NCBI GenBank assembly: GCA_034933285.1
Contig: JAYFNT010000002.1
Span: 1 to 64,000, forward strand
DNA length: 64,000 nt
Direction: 5' to 3'
Source of the DNA: RPRC01 sp034933285
GTDB lineage: Bacteria > Desulfobacterota > Desulfuromonadia > Geobacterales > Geobacteraceae
Shown: piece after piece, positions 42,525-52,498 of the stretch
Layout: the number at the start of each line of letters is the position of its first letter
Numbering within the stretch: position 1 is the first letter of the stretch
Program-made: the position numbers and the translations under genes
The notes under the pieces: generated by a model
The model's database searches: none
What the model saw: only the letters and a program-made list of their open reading frames with translations
Told to the model about the DNA's origin: nothing

Positions 42525-43901
42525 ATGAGAAAAATTACTATTGTAGCAGTGGCTATTTTGCTGGTGGCAATTCGGACAATGGCGCAGGAGCCGCCGCAAC
42601 CCGCTGCACCTGAATACAACTGTGATTTCGCTCCGTCCTGCGAAGTGTCCCCGGGTGTCTACGGAAAGATTTCGGTACCAGTCACGAGCAAATTCAATCT
42701 CTCCATAGGCGGTTTTGTAAAGCTTGATTATGCCTACAACTCGGTGAATTTCGGGCAGAGTGGTTCTCTTTCGCCTGGCAGCGGAGCAATTCCGAAAGCC
42801 GGATCAACTGCAGCAGAACAAAGCCAGTCCATATTTACCGCCCGCCAGTCTCGTTTCTGGCTGAAGGTGGCAGGTCCGGGGTTTCTGGGAGCAAAAACCA
42901 ATGCCCTCATCGAGGCCGATTTCTACGGGGACACTTCATCGGCGGCGGAAAGTCCGCAATTGCGAATGCGCCATGCCTGGGGATCATTGGACTGGGCAAA
43001 CACCTCCCTGCTTTTCGGGCAGACGTGGGATATCTTCGGCCCCATGGCGTCAAACACCATAGATTTCCGCCAGGGAGCAGCGTACGGATCTCCCAATAAC
43101 CCGCGTGTCCCTCAGCTCAGATTGACGCACAAGTTGGGCCTGAACGCGGAGAATTCCCTCCGGCTCGTGCTGGGGGTACAGGATCCCAACCAGAACGGCA
43201 ATAATAATTCTACAGCTGCAGCCTTCTCCAATAATGTCGGCTCAATGGTGAACCTGGCCGGTCAGGTCATGTTGGTGAACAAGTCGTTGGGTGTCTCTCC
43301 AGGTTATTTCGGTATGTCGATGTCGCCGTTTACCGTGGGCTTTTTTGGTTTGTATGGCAGCCAGAAAGCGTTGACACCGTCTGCGGGGGAAAAACCGGTT
43401 GACTCGTGGGGGGGTGGCCTCTATGCCTTCATTCCGATTATGAGATCCAAAGACGGTATGAGCCGTAAGATGACCATGTCATTCGAAGGGCAGGCCTATA
43501 TGGCTGCGAATATGGCTTTCAATACCGCCACAGCCTTCAACTTCTGCGGCTTGAAAGACAATCCTGCAGCTGCCAAGGGATATGGACTGGCTGCACAGAT
43601 TATTTTCTATCCTACGCAGGACTTGGGAGCCTCCGCGGGATACCTGCGCAGGAATGCCTACAATTATGCGGACTACAGGGCAAATATTGACCATACTACG
43701 GACAATTTCCAGAAATATAGTCAGAATGTGTTTGTGAACTTTTCCTACGATCTTAACGCCGCAGTCAGAATTGCGGCCGAGTATGAATACTTGAATACTC
43801 ACTATGGGAATTCTGTAGCAAGCGGCTCAAGCACCATGAACAGTACAGCTGGTTCCGGTTCAGCAAATGTTGCCCGTCTGGCAGTATTTTATTTTTTCTG
43901 A
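42525..43901 (+). CDS. DcaP-like outer-membrane porin
   Basis: The ATG at 42525 (AAGGAAATTAC upstream) starts a signal peptide (MRKITIVAVAILLVAI). The mature part is a beta-barrel: SIGGFVKLDYAYN, RQSRFWLKVAG, LLFGQTWDIFGP and a terminal VARLAVFYFF ending in Phe. These features match DcaP/porin-type proteins that import organic acids. Its position behind the aldehyde dehydrogenase suggests uptake or release of substrate or product acids. An intrinsic terminator follows at 43993. Confidence 0.82.
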   Translation: MRKITIVAVAILLVAIRTMAQEPPQPAAPEYNCDFAPSCEVSPGVYGKISVPVTSKFNLSIGGFVKLDYAYNSVNFGQSGSLSPGSGAIPKAGSTAAEQSQSIFTARQSRFWLKVAGPGFLGAKTNALIEADFYGDTSSAAESPQLRMRHAWGSLDWANTSLLFGQTWDIFGPMASNTIDFRQGAAYGSPNNPRVPQLRLTHKLGLNAENSLRLVLGVQDPNQNGNNNSTAAAFSNNVGSMVNLAGQVMLVNKSLGVSPGYFGMSMSPFTVGFFGLYGSQKALTPSAGEKPVDSWGGGLYAFIPIMRSKDGMSRKMTMSFEGQAYMAANMAFNTATAFNFCGLKDNPAAAKGYGLAAQIIFYPTQDLGASAGYLRRNAYNYADYRANIDHTTDNFQKYSQNVFVNFSYDLNAAVRIAAEYEYLNTHYGNSVASGSSTMNSTAGSGSANVARLAVFYFF

Positions 43902-43992
43902 ATAAAGTATGAGGCTCATCAAATGATCTGAAATTTTATCAGTTCTTCCAGGCAACGCACTTGTGAATGATTGAGCTGTGCGTTTCCATCCC

Positions 43993-44026
43993 GCGGGCGT
44001 TGCCCAGGCGCCCGCGCCTTTCTTTC
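43993..44026 (+). terminator. Intrinsic terminator after the porin gene
   Basis: GCGGGCG (43993-43999) pairs with CGCCCGC (44009-44015), followed by GCCTTTCTTT. Confidence 0.6.
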
Positions 44027-44160
44027 CGGATGAAAACTAAATGACTGAAACAGAAATTTATACAAAAGGAAATGGGTCAAACAAATAAAGAGCAACTGGA
44101 TTGACAGTGATTTTGTATGAAGATTTTGTGGGTCGTAATCGACGGCAACCGGGAGCTGAC

Positions 44161-45405
44161 ATGCAAAAAGACAACATGCAGGATCGCCAGGAGAAAATCA
44201 ATTCGGCAGGAACGCAAAAAAAGGCGGGAAGGTCCTGGCAACAAGCCAATCATATGCTGCAGGCAGTGATAAAGTCCTGTCCGCTGCCAATCGTGGTTTT
44301 GGACAATTCCGCGAATGTCAAAATCTGGAACCCTGCTGCTGAAAGTACCTTTGGATGGAAGGAAGAGGAAGTAATTGACAAGTATTATCCCTTGATCCCC
44401 GATTATAAAAAAGAAGAATTCAGAGAAAACCTGAACAAGATGATTGATGGTGTGGTTGTTACCAAATTCGAGACATTACGGAAGAGAAAAGACGGGGTCA
44501 ATATTCCGGTAAGCTTGTCGACATCAGTGCTCCGAGACCAGAAAGAGTGTGTTATCGGCAGTATGATAATGCTTGCAGATATAACTGAAAACAACCGGGC
44601 TACTGAAGAGCAGAATATGATGTGGGCTGGTCTGATGCTGACATACAACATGTCTGCTATCGGCAATCTGGCCTCCGCCATCGCACATGAAATAAATAAT
44701 CCCAATAATTTCATTCTTGCAAACGCACAGTTCCTCGCAGAAGTATGGCCCACTCTGAGTCGAAACCTCAAACGCTACATCACGGACAATGGAGATTTTG
44801 TTCTTGGAAAGCTACGATACTCTGAAGTGGATGCTATTATACCTGAGATGCTTAACGGGCTTGTCGAAGGAGCTAAACGTATCAAGGATATTGTTGCCGA
44901 CTTGAAGGATTTCACTTGGCAGGAATCAATGCAGCATAATCGAAATATTGACATCAACAAAATTGTAGAGTCGGCTCTTCACATGATCCGGAACAAGATA
45001 ATAAAATACACTGATTTTTTCTGCTGCACCCTGAGAGATAATCTTCCACAAATCAAGGGGAGTTTTCACCAACTGGAACAGGTTGTAGTAAATGTGATTG
45101 TGAATGCCCTGCAAGCGCTACCAGGCAGAAGCAGTGCTATCTTTGTCGAAACCTTCTTTGACGAGGCCGAAGGACTGGTGATTGTAAAAGTTAGAGACGA
45201 GGGAACAGGCATGACAGAGGATGTTCAGAGAAATATCTATAACCCCTTTTTTACGACAAGATCACATAGAGGGTGCACAGGCCTAGGGCTTTTTATATGC
45301 TTAGCTATAATAAAAATTCATAAAGGTATTATAAAATACGAAACTGAACCAAACAGAGGAACTACCTTTTTTCTGAAATTTCCAATATCAAGCAATCAGA
45401 TTTGA
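44161..45405 (+). CDS. PAS histidine kinase (first of two related kinases)
   Basis: The ATG at 44161 has GGGAG upstream, giving 414 residues. A PAS domain (about 25-140) is followed by an H-box LASAIAHEINNPNNFIL (phospho-His about residue 176) and an HATPase domain with N-box VVVNVIVNAL, KVRDEGTGMT, FTTRSHRGCTGLGL. It has no membrane helices, so it is a cytoplasmic sensor. It closely resembles the kinase at 54388. No response regulator is adjacent. The NtrC-type regulator at 56068 is the likely shared partner. Confidence 0.9.
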   Translation: MQKDNMQDRQEKINSAGTQKKAGRSWQQANHMLQAVIKSCPLPIVVLDNSANVKIWNPAAESTFGWKEEEVIDKYYPLIPDYKKEEFRENLNKMIDGVVVTKFETLRKRKDGVNIPVSLSTSVLRDQKECVIGSMIMLADITENNRATEEQNMMWAGLMLTYNMSAIGNLASAIAHEINNPNNFILANAQFLAEVWPTLSRNLKRYITDNGDFVLGKLRYSEVDAIIPEMLNGLVEGAKRIKDIVADLKDFTWQESMQHNRNIDINKIVESALHMIRNKIIKYTDFFCCTLRDNLPQIKGSFHQLEQVVVNVIVNALQALPGRSSAIFVETFFDEAEGLVIVKVRDEGTGMTEDVQRNIYNPFFTTRSHRGCTGLGLFICLAIIKIHKGIIKYETEPNRGTTFFLKFPISSNQI

Positions 45406-45716
45406 AGGTTGCTTTTTGTACTGACAATTGTCAATTCTTCTGCACCTGTAAAATTAACTTACAGGCCTTAATATTCCATAATCCTCCATAGTTCCAGCGA
45501 AATTAACGCTCAGCAAGTTAAAATATTGCACCTATCCATACGTTCCGAAAATTGCATGCCATAAATAACATGCTGTTATTGTTATGAAATATATTCACTG
45601 GCAATGGCATGTTCTTTGATATGAGAATATCTGCCGGAGCTTGATTGTCTGTTGTGTGAGCAGTGAGGATATTGGATTTTAAAAAATCCTTGAAATGTCA
45701 AAAAGGAGAGTCTGCG
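45406..45716. other. Regulatory region before the CoA-transferase with dyads
   Basis: No gene is apparent. It contains palindrome TGACAATTGTCA (45422-45433), the dyad CCTGTAA/TTACAGG (45445-45465) and GCATG/CATGC (45554-45573). No GG-N10-GC promoter was found. Confidence 0.5.
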
Positions 45717-47060
45717 ATGGATTTGTTTGCAACATACAGGAGCAAGCTCGTTTCGGCTGAAGAAGCTGTGAAGGCAGTCAAACCAGGAGACTGGGTGGAT
45801 TACGGCCTCTGCCTGGGCCATCCGGTTGCCACGGACAAGGCGCTGGCTGCCCGCGCGGCAGAACTGTCCGATGTGAAAGTCCGGGGAGGGATAACCATGT
45901 GGATGCCCGAAATCCTCACCGTGCCGGACCCGGGCAGGCATTTTACCTGGAACTCATGGCACTGTACGGGTATTGACAGGAAAATTCTTGAAATGGGTGT
46001 CGGCTACTACGGTCCGATGCGCTATTCAGAGCTTCCGAAACTCTATCGGGAAAACATTGAAAGGGTCGATGTGGCCATGATTCAGGTGGCGCCTATGGAT
46101 GAGCATGGATTTTTTAACTTCGGGCCCCAGGCATCCCATCTCATGGCGGTCTGTGAACGAGCCAAACTCATCATTGTGGAGGTTAATGAGAGCATGCCCC
46201 GTTGCCTGGGCGGTTTCGAAGAAGCAATTCATGTTTCCAAAGTAGACTTCATCGTGGAAGGAGACAATCCGCCTTTGGTTCAACTGAAGGCAAACGGCCT
46301 CACCGAAGTTGATCGTAAGGTGGCGGAGCTTATTGTCGAGGAAATTCCTGATGGAGCATGCCTTCAGCTGGGAATAGGCGGAATGCCGAATGCGGTCGGA
46401 ATGTTGATAGCCGAGTCAGACCTGAAAGATCTGGGAGTGCACACGGAGATGTACGTCGATGCTTTCGTGGATCTGTCCCTGCAAGGCAAAATAAACGGAT
46501 CGAGGAAGAACATCGACCGGTTCCGCCAGGTTTTCACCTTTGCGACAGGTACTCAAAAACTCTACGACTTTGTACACGACAATCCCGCAATCATGAGCTG
46601 TCCGGTTGATTATATCAACGACGTCAACCGGATTGCCATGATCGACAACTTCGTATCCATCAATAACGCTGTTGAGATAGACCTGTTCGGCCAGATATCG
46701 TCCGAATCATCTGGTACAAAACAGATAAGCGGCACGGGAGGGCAGCTTGATTTTGTTATGGGCGCCTATTTGTCCAGGGGGGGGAAAAGCTTCATTTGCC
46801 TCTCTTCAACCTATGGGAAAACAGGAGAAGCCAAGACGCGGATTGTGCCTACTCTGAAGCCGGGCAGCGTGACGACCGCCAGCAGGACCTGCACACAGTG
46901 GGTGGTAACCGAATATGGCAAGGTCAATCTGAAAGGGAAGAACACCTGGCAGCGTGCGGAAGCTCTCATTTCCATTGCGCACCCGGATTTCCGCGACCAA
47001 CTGGTCAAGGCAGCGGAAGATATGAAGATATGGCGGAAAGGCAATAGGCGCCACGGTTGA
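45717..47060 (+). CDS. Acetyl-CoA hydrolase/CoA-transferase family protein (butyryl-CoA:acetate type)
   Basis: It moves CoA between acids through an enzyme-bound glutamyl-CoA. Family motifs: GDWVDYGLCLGHP, LQLGIGGMPNAVG, and GQISSESSGTKQISGTGGQ, in which a Glu follows the first Ser. This fits butyryl-CoA:acetate and 4-hydroxybutyrate CoA-transferases. The 447-residue product starts at 45717 with AAAAGGAGAG upstream. Together with aldehyde oxidoreductase, alcohol dehydrogenase and acylating aldehyde dehydrogenase, it completes a route from alcohol to acyl-CoA and free acid. Confidence 0.9.
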   Translation: MDLFATYRSKLVSAEEAVKAVKPGDWVDYGLCLGHPVATDKALAARAAELSDVKVRGGITMWMPEILTVPDPGRHFTWNSWHCTGIDRKILEMGVGYYGPMRYSELPKLYRENIERVDVAMIQVAPMDEHGFFNFGPQASHLMAVCERAKLIIVEVNESMPRCLGGFEEAIHVSKVDFIVEGDNPPLVQLKANGLTEVDRKVAELIVEEIPDGACLQLGIGGMPNAVGMLIAESDLKDLGVHTEMYVDAFVDLSLQGKINGSRKNIDRFRQVFTFATGTQKLYDFVHDNPAIMSCPVDYINDVNRIAMIDNFVSINNAVEIDLFGQISSESSGTKQISGTGGQLDFVMGAYLSRGGKSFICLSSTYGKTGEAKTRIVPTLKPGSVTTASRTCTQWVVTEYGKVNLKGKNTWQRAEALISIAHPDFRDQLVKAAEDMKIWRKGNRRHG

Positions 47061-47110
47061 GGCAATATGCGGCTTTGGCGATACCATATGGGAAAAAGGG
47101 GAAACAAGGC

Positions 47111-47299
47111 ATGGCCGGAAAAATCAAATACATGATTGATGACATAATAGCACGGCGTGCGAAAGGTAACGAGATCCTGGTTAAGGTCATGAGGACCAAA
47201 CTGGTGCTGAAAGGGATAAATCCGGATAAATATACAATCAAGTCCGAAGATGACCAGGCGATAATTGGCAAGCTGGAGAAGATGCTGCAGGATTTATAG
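47111..47299 (+). CDS. Small basic hypothetical protein
   Basis: The 62-residue protein starts MAGKIKYMIDDIIARRAKGN, with GGGG upstream; an in-frame TTG at 47057 is an alternative. It is helical and basic (VKVMRTKLVLKGI) with no domain recognised. It lies 50 bases after the CoA-transferase and 21 bases before the FIST gene, so it is probably in the same operon. Confidence 0.6.
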   Translation: MAGKIKYMIDDIIARRAKGNEILVKVMRTKLVLKGINPDKYTIKSEDDQAIIGKLEKMLQDL

Positions 47300-47320
47300 C
47301 GCGTAAAGGAGCCTACTGAA

Positions 47321-48427
47321 ATGAGCATTAGAATTGCTTGTTCGGAGAAAACAATTGCTGACGACGCTGTGAATGAATTGAAAAATATCTTTGGCGCAAC
47401 TTCCATCAAAATGATTGTTTACTTTGCTTCCTCCGACTTTGCGCCTCAAGAAATCAGTGCAACGATGCAGCAGGTTTTTGCAGGGGCAACGGTTTTCGGG
47501 TGCACAACAGCCGGCGAGATAATTAGCGGCAGGATGCTGAAAGGGGCTGTTGTTGCCATGGCTTTCGGCGAGGAAACCATATCCGAAGTAAGAGTTGAAG
47601 TGCTTGAGAACCTGAGCAAAATGATGGCTGTCAACGAGGCTTTTTGCTCCTTTGGAAAATATTTCGGTGAATCAATGGACAGCATGGACCCGTCACAGTT
47701 CTTCGGGATCGTTTTGGTAGACGGTTTGAGCGGCGCCGAAGAACAACTGATGGACACTATTGGTGACAAAACGAATATCACTTTCATCGGCGGATCCGCG
47801 GCAGACGATTTGAAGTTCAGCTCCAGTCATGTCTATGCCAATGGCAAGGCTTACTCTGATGCGGCAGTACTTGCCGTGCTCAAACCTGGAACTTCGTTTG
47901 AGTTGATCAAGACCCAAAGCGTCAGCCCATTGGACGCCAGGCTGGTTGTCACCAAGGCGAATGCGGGACAACGGGAGATCGTCGAGTTTAACCGAAAACC
48001 CGCATCAATTGCCTATGCGGAAGCACTCGGGGTCACCGTAAGCGATCTGGCGAACTGCTTCCCACGTCATCCGTTGGGATTGTTGATTGAGGGTGAGCCT
48101 TATGTGCGCAGCCCAAGGGAGATTGTCGGTAACAGTGTTTTTTTCAACTGCAGCTCTGTTGACGGCATGGAGCTGACACTGCTCGAAGCCAGCGACCTGA
48201 TCGGCGATACTAAGGCGGCACTGGATGGTGTGCTGGAAAAACTAGGCAGTATTTCCGGAGTTGTTGTCTTCAATTGCTTATATAGGGCTATTGAACTGGA
48301 AAAGAAGAATCTTGCCGATGAATATGCCAAGCTATTCTCGGATTATCCAACGATCGGATTCAATTGTTATGGTGAGCAGTTTATCGGCCATATAAACCAG
48401 ACAGCTACCATGATCGTTTTCAGGTAA
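47321..48427 (+). CDS. FIST-domain sensory protein
   Basis: The 368-residue protein has a FIST_N domain (about 25-190; ATVFGCTTAGEI, TFIGGSAADDLKF) and a FIST_C domain (about 200-355; PLGLLIEGEPYVRSP, GVVVFNCLYRAIELE). FIST domains sense small ligands such as amino acids and often feed c-di-GMP or two-component systems. It follows the 62-residue gene and precedes a stand-alone PAS protein; the three likely form a sensor set. AAAGGAG lies ahead of the ATG. Confidence 0.88.
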   Translation: MSIRIACSEKTIADDAVNELKNIFGATSIKMIVYFASSDFAPQEISATMQQVFAGATVFGCTTAGEIISGRMLKGAVVAMAFGEETISEVRVEVLENLSKMMAVNEAFCSFGKYFGESMDSMDPSQFFGIVLVDGLSGAEEQLMDTIGDKTNITFIGGSAADDLKFSSSHVYANGKAYSDAAVLAVLKPGTSFELIKTQSVSPLDARLVVTKANAGQREIVEFNRKPASIAYAEALGVTVSDLANCFPRHPLGLLIEGEPYVRSPREIVGNSVFFNCSSVDGMELTLLEASDLIGDTKAALDGVLEKLGSISGVVVFNCLYRAIELEKKNLADEYAKLFSDYPTIGFNCYGEQFIGHINQTATMIVFR

Positions 48428-48464
48428 CAAGAGGAACAAAGTATTCTTCTTTCAAGAGAGGACT

Positions 48465-49037
48465 ATGGTTGTAAAAGCCATGCGAAATAATAATGTAAAA
48501 ACGACAAACAAGCGACGCCACATAACAAGATTAAACAACAGCAATTGCTCCTTGAATGCGGGTTTTGACAGGTTTCGACAAACACGATTATCCCATAACG
48601 ACAGTATAAAGTCGTTTGCTGCGCCATCATGCCAGCAACGAAAAGCCTGTCAAGTATTGGATGAATATGGTTGCTTGAAGGCTGTTAATCATTCTTGGCT
48701 CCAGTTGACCCGTTATAAACGCGATGAGTCAATAGGACGCTGGTTCGGCGAAATCATGGCTCCTGGTGATAGAAGCATGTTTATGAAGTATCTGCTAGAT
48801 GTGGGTAGGACAAAGGCTCACAGCACGGTTGTTGTACGTATAGTCCGCGAAGACGGGGCCGTTATCTTCGTGAGCTGCTACATTGCCGTCAGATATGGTG
48901 ATTATGGCATTTGTCCGCAGTATTACTGTGAAATTGAGGATATAACCGATTCTGTCCTGTTGAATGCCGAGCTTGAACTTGAGGGGGATCGTCTCGAACT
49001 GTCATGTGTATTGGAAAATCGCGCTCAAATGACATAA
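48465..49037 (+). CDS. Stand-alone PAS-domain protein
   Basis: The 190-residue protein has a basic, low-complexity N-terminus (residues 1-55) and one PAS-like domain (about 60-170; KACQVLDEYGCLKAVN, RYKRDESIGRWFGEIM, YCEIEDITDSVLL). No output domain is attached, so it may deliver a signal to another protein, for example the nearby kinase. GAGAGG precedes the ATG. Confidence 0.7.
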   Translation: MVVKAMRNNNVKTTNKRRHITRLNNSNCSLNAGFDRFRQTRLSHNDSIKSFAAPSCQQRKACQVLDEYGCLKAVNHSWLQLTRYKRDESIGRWFGEIMAPGDRSMFMKYLLDVGRTKAHSTVVVRIVREDGAVIFVSCYIAVRYGDYGICPQYYCEIEDITDSVLLNAELELEGDRLELSCVLENRAQMT

Positions 49038-49102
49038 TGCAATATGACTGTGATGAAGCAGTGAACCTTGATTGATGATCGTAAGGCTTAGGAGGGTGTG
49101 AA

Positions 49103-49378
49103 ATGAATAAGTGTGGACTTATAGAGGCTCTTGCAGAGAAGACGGACCTTACCTTCAAAAGATCCGAAGCGGTAATCAACACAATCTTCAACTCAATGTC
49201 CGATGCCCTTCATAAAGGGGAACGCATAGAATTGCGCGGATTCGGCAGCTTTTTTGTGAAGGACTACAAACCCTATTTGGGACGAAACCCGAAGACAGGG
49301 TCGTCAATTTACGTGAAATCGAAGAAGCTTCCCTTCTTCAGGGCCGGGAAGAAACTGAAGCAAAGAGTTGCCCTGTAG
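49103..49378 (+). CDS. HU/IHF-family DNA-bending protein
   Basis: The 91-residue protein has the whole HU/IHF fold, with the DNA-contact arm GFGSFFVKDYKPYLGRNPKTG (Pro at the arm tip) and C-terminal helix FRAGKKLKQRVAL. KTDLTFKRSEAVIN is typical of IHF subunits. It is placed in a cluster with two sigma-54 promoters, where IHF-type bending between enhancer and promoter is often needed; the functional link is inference. TAGGAGG precedes the ATG. Confidence 0.92.
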   Translation: MNKCGLIEALAEKTDLTFKRSEAVINTIFNSMSDALHKGERIELRGFGSFFVKDYKPYLGRNPKTGSSIYVKSKKLPFFRAGKKLKQRVAL

Positions 49379-49667
49379 TTTCCATCCGCAAACTCCTGGC
49401 AATGGCTGATAAAGGCCGGAGCGGGGCTTTCGAGGAGATCGTGATACGGTGAAAGTGGCAAGATCTCGAAAACCGGGAAAGCGCTTGAAACCAGTAAAAG
49501 CTCCGACCAGTGAGTCATGAGTCGACAGATTATCACGAACTACGAGGAAGTCCCGCTCCGGCCCCAGAGAGACTTTCCGGATGGGAACTATGTAGCCGGG
49601 AACGAGGGAACAGATAGATTGATGGTAATGGGCGCCCTGCTGACCAAGGCACCCATTAGATGACAGA
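49379..49667. other. Convergent intergenic region with hairpins
   Basis: No gene is apparent. A bulged hairpin TCGAGGAGATC/GATCTCGA (49429-49469) and another, AATGGGCGCC/GGCACCCATT (49628-49660), lie between the convergent HU/IHF and AOR genes and may end both transcripts. Confidence 0.45.
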
Positions 49668-51398
49668 TCAAAAATTCCAGAATTCATCAATTTCTTCGCC
49701 GCTGAAATCCCATGCAGTATTATGCGGGGGCAGGGCCTCTTCGAAGAATTCCGGAAGGCGGTCGTGCACATTCGTCAGGCCGGCGCCCTGGTTAAATGCG
49801 TGTTCAGTCTTGAGAACGTACTTTCCAAGCTCCACAACATCATTTGCGGTCAGAGAAAGCCCATAACGGGCATTGATCATTTCATAGATTGCCGCAAAAC
49901 ACTCAGGCACATCAAGGGCCGGGAAGGCAACAAACAGGCACAGGCCGGTGCTGTCGACAGCTGCCGTGGCTATTTGAAGGTTCCGTGACAGGTCTACCTG
50001 CCCATCCTTCTGCAGAGGGTCCACAAAACCGCCGATGCGCATGAGGTTGGTAGCGACGGCATAGCCGGTGGTATGGTCAGCGCCCATGGTTGTGGTTGCA
50101 TAGGTAATGCCGATTCCTTTGACGGCCCTCGGGTCGTAGGCGGGAATTGCCTGATTCTTCACGACAGGGATTCGGGTCAAGCCATAGGTCCTGCCGACGG
50201 AACCCGCACCATTGCCAAGGATGCGGCCGAGCGGCGTCCCGTTCCGCATTTCTTCATTGATCAGGCGGTAAGATTCCTTGCCGTCTCCCCAGGGGAGGAT
50301 GCCTGCTTCCATGGCAACGCTTATAGTCACGACACCTTCAATTGAATCAATACCTATGTCATCCATAGCCCAGTCACACCTGGCGATATCATCCAGGTCC
50401 TCAACCAAGCCATTCCCCCCCAGACCCCAGATGGTTTCGTATTCAAAGCCGGATGTTACGAATTTTCCATCACTGTCGGTATAGATTTGGGAACACTTGA
50501 TGATACAGCCGGGATGGCAGCCGTGACTGGGATTGCCGCCACGAGAGACAATCACGTCATGCATGGTTTCGCCACAGATTTTTTCCGCATGTTCCCATTG
50601 GCCTCGACGGAAGTTGTGGGTTGGAAAGCCGCCGGCTTCATTAAGTACATTTACGAGAATGTCGGTGCCGTAAATCGGCAGGCCTTGCCCGGAAACCGGA
50701 TGATCGAGCAGCGCCTTGGCAAAAATGCGGGCCTGTTGCTTGAACTTGTCAGGCTCGGCTATGGTGACACCAGGCCCTCCAGTATCATCTACAGTAATGT
50801 ATTTGATCTTTTTCGACCCCATGACTGCTCCGCCGCCACCGCGGCCATGGCTGCGGACATTGCCGTCAGGGTCTTTTACCGAGATGTTCGCGGAGGCCAT
50901 TCTGAATTCACCGGCAGGGCCGATGGAGAGAACCCCGACATTCTTCCCCATTTTTTCTCCGATGGTTTTGAAGATCTCAAAGTTTCCCTTACCGAGATAA
51001 TCCGTGTCTTCCTTGATGATTGCACCGTTTTTGTCGATGTGGATGCTGTACCACTTATCTTCCAGCGGCATTCCTTCGATTATGATCGCCTTGATCCCAA
51101 GTCTTTCTATTTTCTGGCCTGCGGTACCACCGGCACTGCTCTCCTTGATGCCGCCAGTAAGCGGGCTTTTGAAGCCTGCTGAGAGGCGGCCGGAGTTGGC
51201 AGCGGCGCTTGCCGTCAAAAGGCCCGGAGCGAAAACAAGCTTGTTGTATTTGCCCAACGCTTCGCAGGCGGGCGGTACTTCCATGGCAACGATGGTGGAA
51301 GTCAATGCACGGCCGCCCAAAGCCATTAAACCATCAGGTACTGCCTCAATGGAAGTTGTCAAATTTGTCATATTGATTCGGATAATTTTAACACCCAT
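49668..51398 (-). CDS. aor: Aldehyde:ferredoxin oxidoreductase (tungsten/molybdenum)
   Basis: It oxidises aldehydes to acids, passing electrons to ferredoxin, or runs in reverse. The 576-residue protein has N-terminal GGRALTSTIVAMEVPP and GGIKESSAGGTAGQ. The cluster-binding Cys are CHPGCIIKC, about residue 300, with a fourth in STGLC near the C-terminus. A GRGG-type loop (SHGRGGGGAVMGSKK) contacts the bis-pterin cofactor. The ATG at 51398 has GAGG upstream. It is last in a leftward set with the alcohol dehydrogenase and an outer-membrane protein. Confidence 0.93.
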   Translation of the reverse strand: MGVKIIRINMTNLTTSIEAVPDGLMALGGRALTSTIVAMEVPPACEALGKYNKLVFAPGLLTASAAANSGRLSAGFKSPLTGGIKESSAGGTAGQKIERLGIKAIIIEGMPLEDKWYSIHIDKNGAIIKEDTDYLGKGNFEIFKTIGEKMGKNVGVLSIGPAGEFRMASANISVKDPDGNVRSHGRGGGGAVMGSKKIKYITVDDTGGPGVTIAEPDKFKQQARIFAKALLDHPVSGQGLPIYGTDILVNVLNEAGGFPTHNFRRGQWEHAEKICGETMHDVIVSRGGNPSHGCHPGCIIKCSQIYTDSDGKFVTSGFEYETIWGLGGNGLVEDLDDIARCDWAMDDIGIDSIEGVVTISVAMEAGILPWGDGKESYRLINEEMRNGTPLGRILGNGAGSVGRTYGLTRIPVVKNQAIPAYDPRAVKGIGITYATTTMGADHTTGYAVATNLMRIGGFVDPLQKDGQVDLSRNLQIATAAVDSTGLCLFVAFPALDVPECFAAIYEMINARYGLSLTANDVVELGKYVLKTEHAFNQGAGLTNVHDRLPEFFEEALPPHNTAWDFSGEEIDEFWNF

Positions 51399-51501
51399 AT
51401 TAAATCCTCTTTCCTTGTTTAGCAAATATGCATCATTATAATTTACATGATCAACTGTGGTTATTCATCAAATACATTGCCTATTATGTACTCGTCTGTT
51501 A

Positions 51502-52395
51502 CTAAAATATGTGAATCCATCTTGCAAGAAACCCGTCTGAATCATAGCCATTTTTTACTTTGACGAATTTCTGATACTCAAACATCAACTGATCGGTCTT
51601 TGTAATCATATGGAAAAGACCCAAATCGACACGATGATCATCCGCACCGTCATTTTGCTTCACACCTGCGACTTTGGTTTCCCCGCATGCCAGATAGCGC
51701 CATTTGACTGACGCGAAGGTGGTGGGCAGAATGTCATACGACAGAGAGATTTGCGACAGGAATGTCGGATCCTTGCTTTGCACGGCTTTCCCGCCCGTAG
51801 CAGACATCCAATCCCTGTTGTCCGTATAGAAAGCTCCTTCAACGAACCCGGACAGATGGAAGCCATACCCCAGTCCCTTTTCCAGACCGAATTGAGACGT
51901 AAAAGTGTAACGGTTCGATGCGATCGCACTGCTCGCGACAAATTTGTCATGGTTGAAGTTTCCGGTCGGAAAAGTGACCCATGGAGTGAAGCCGACCCAG
52001 AAATTCTTTTCCGGTTTGTTGACAAACCAGAAGGTACAACCGATGGTCAAGTCGCCCATGGAAGTGTGAGATTGATCCAAGCCGAGCGCGCCTATCTTTG
52101 TGCGTGCAGTGCCATAGACAGGTATGAGAAACTGCGGGTCTATTGTCATGTTCCATAATTTCGTATAATGGACGAACCTGTACAAAGGCACGTTTGCCTC
52201 GAGCTTGTTGTCTCCCGGCACTTCATTCCCATCGGAATAAAACTTGTTGGCATCCAAGTGCTGGAAATAGACGATGCTCAGATTGGTTCCGGGTGGAAGC
52301 GGGATATAGTCTCTGGCATTTCCATCGATTGCCGATGACATTCGGGGTGTGACTAAACAGATAATAAGGAGCGCAGCGGTAAATAGTATCTTCAT
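51502..52395 (-). CDS. Outer-membrane protein of the phenol-degradation MetA-like family
   Basis: The 297-residue protein has a signal peptide (KILFTAALLIICLVTP) and a mature barrel with many aromatic strands (WVTFPTGNFNHDKF, FFKV-type ends, terminal RWIHIF). The pattern fits the MetA-pathway outer-membrane family seen next to alcohol/aromatic catabolism genes. It lies between alcohol dehydrogenase and AOR, so it probably transports alcohols or related hydrophobic substrates. Confidence 0.75.
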   Translation of the reverse strand: MKILFTAALLIICLVTPRMSSAIDGNARDYIPLPPGTNLSIVYFQHLDANKFYSDGNEVPGDNKLEANVPLYRFVHYTKLWNMTIDPQFLIPVYGTARTKIGALGLDQSHTSMGDLTIGCTFWFVNKPEKNFWVGFTPWVTFPTGNFNHDKFVASSAIASNRYTFTSQFGLEKGLGYGFHLSGFVEGAFYTDNRDWMSATGGKAVQSKDPTFLSQISLSYDILPTTFASVKWRYLACGETKVAGVKQNDGADDHRVDLGLFHMITKTDQLMFEYQKFVKVKNGYDSDGFLARWIHIF

Positions 52396-52463
52396 ACGAT
52401 TTCCTCCTGACTGTCATGATTATCAATTCCATGATTAAATTGAACATTCCCGCTTGAAATGGA

Positions 52464-52494
52464 TTCCCCTCCCGCGACAAGGGGGAGGGGAACA
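52464..52494 (-). other. G/C-rich hairpin between the outer-membrane gene and alcohol dehydrogenase
   Basis: TTCCCCTCCC pairs with GGGAGGGGAA across a short spacer. No T-run follows on the minus strand, so it may partly terminate or stabilise the upstream adh mRNA. Confidence 0.4.
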
Positions 52495-52498
52495 TGAC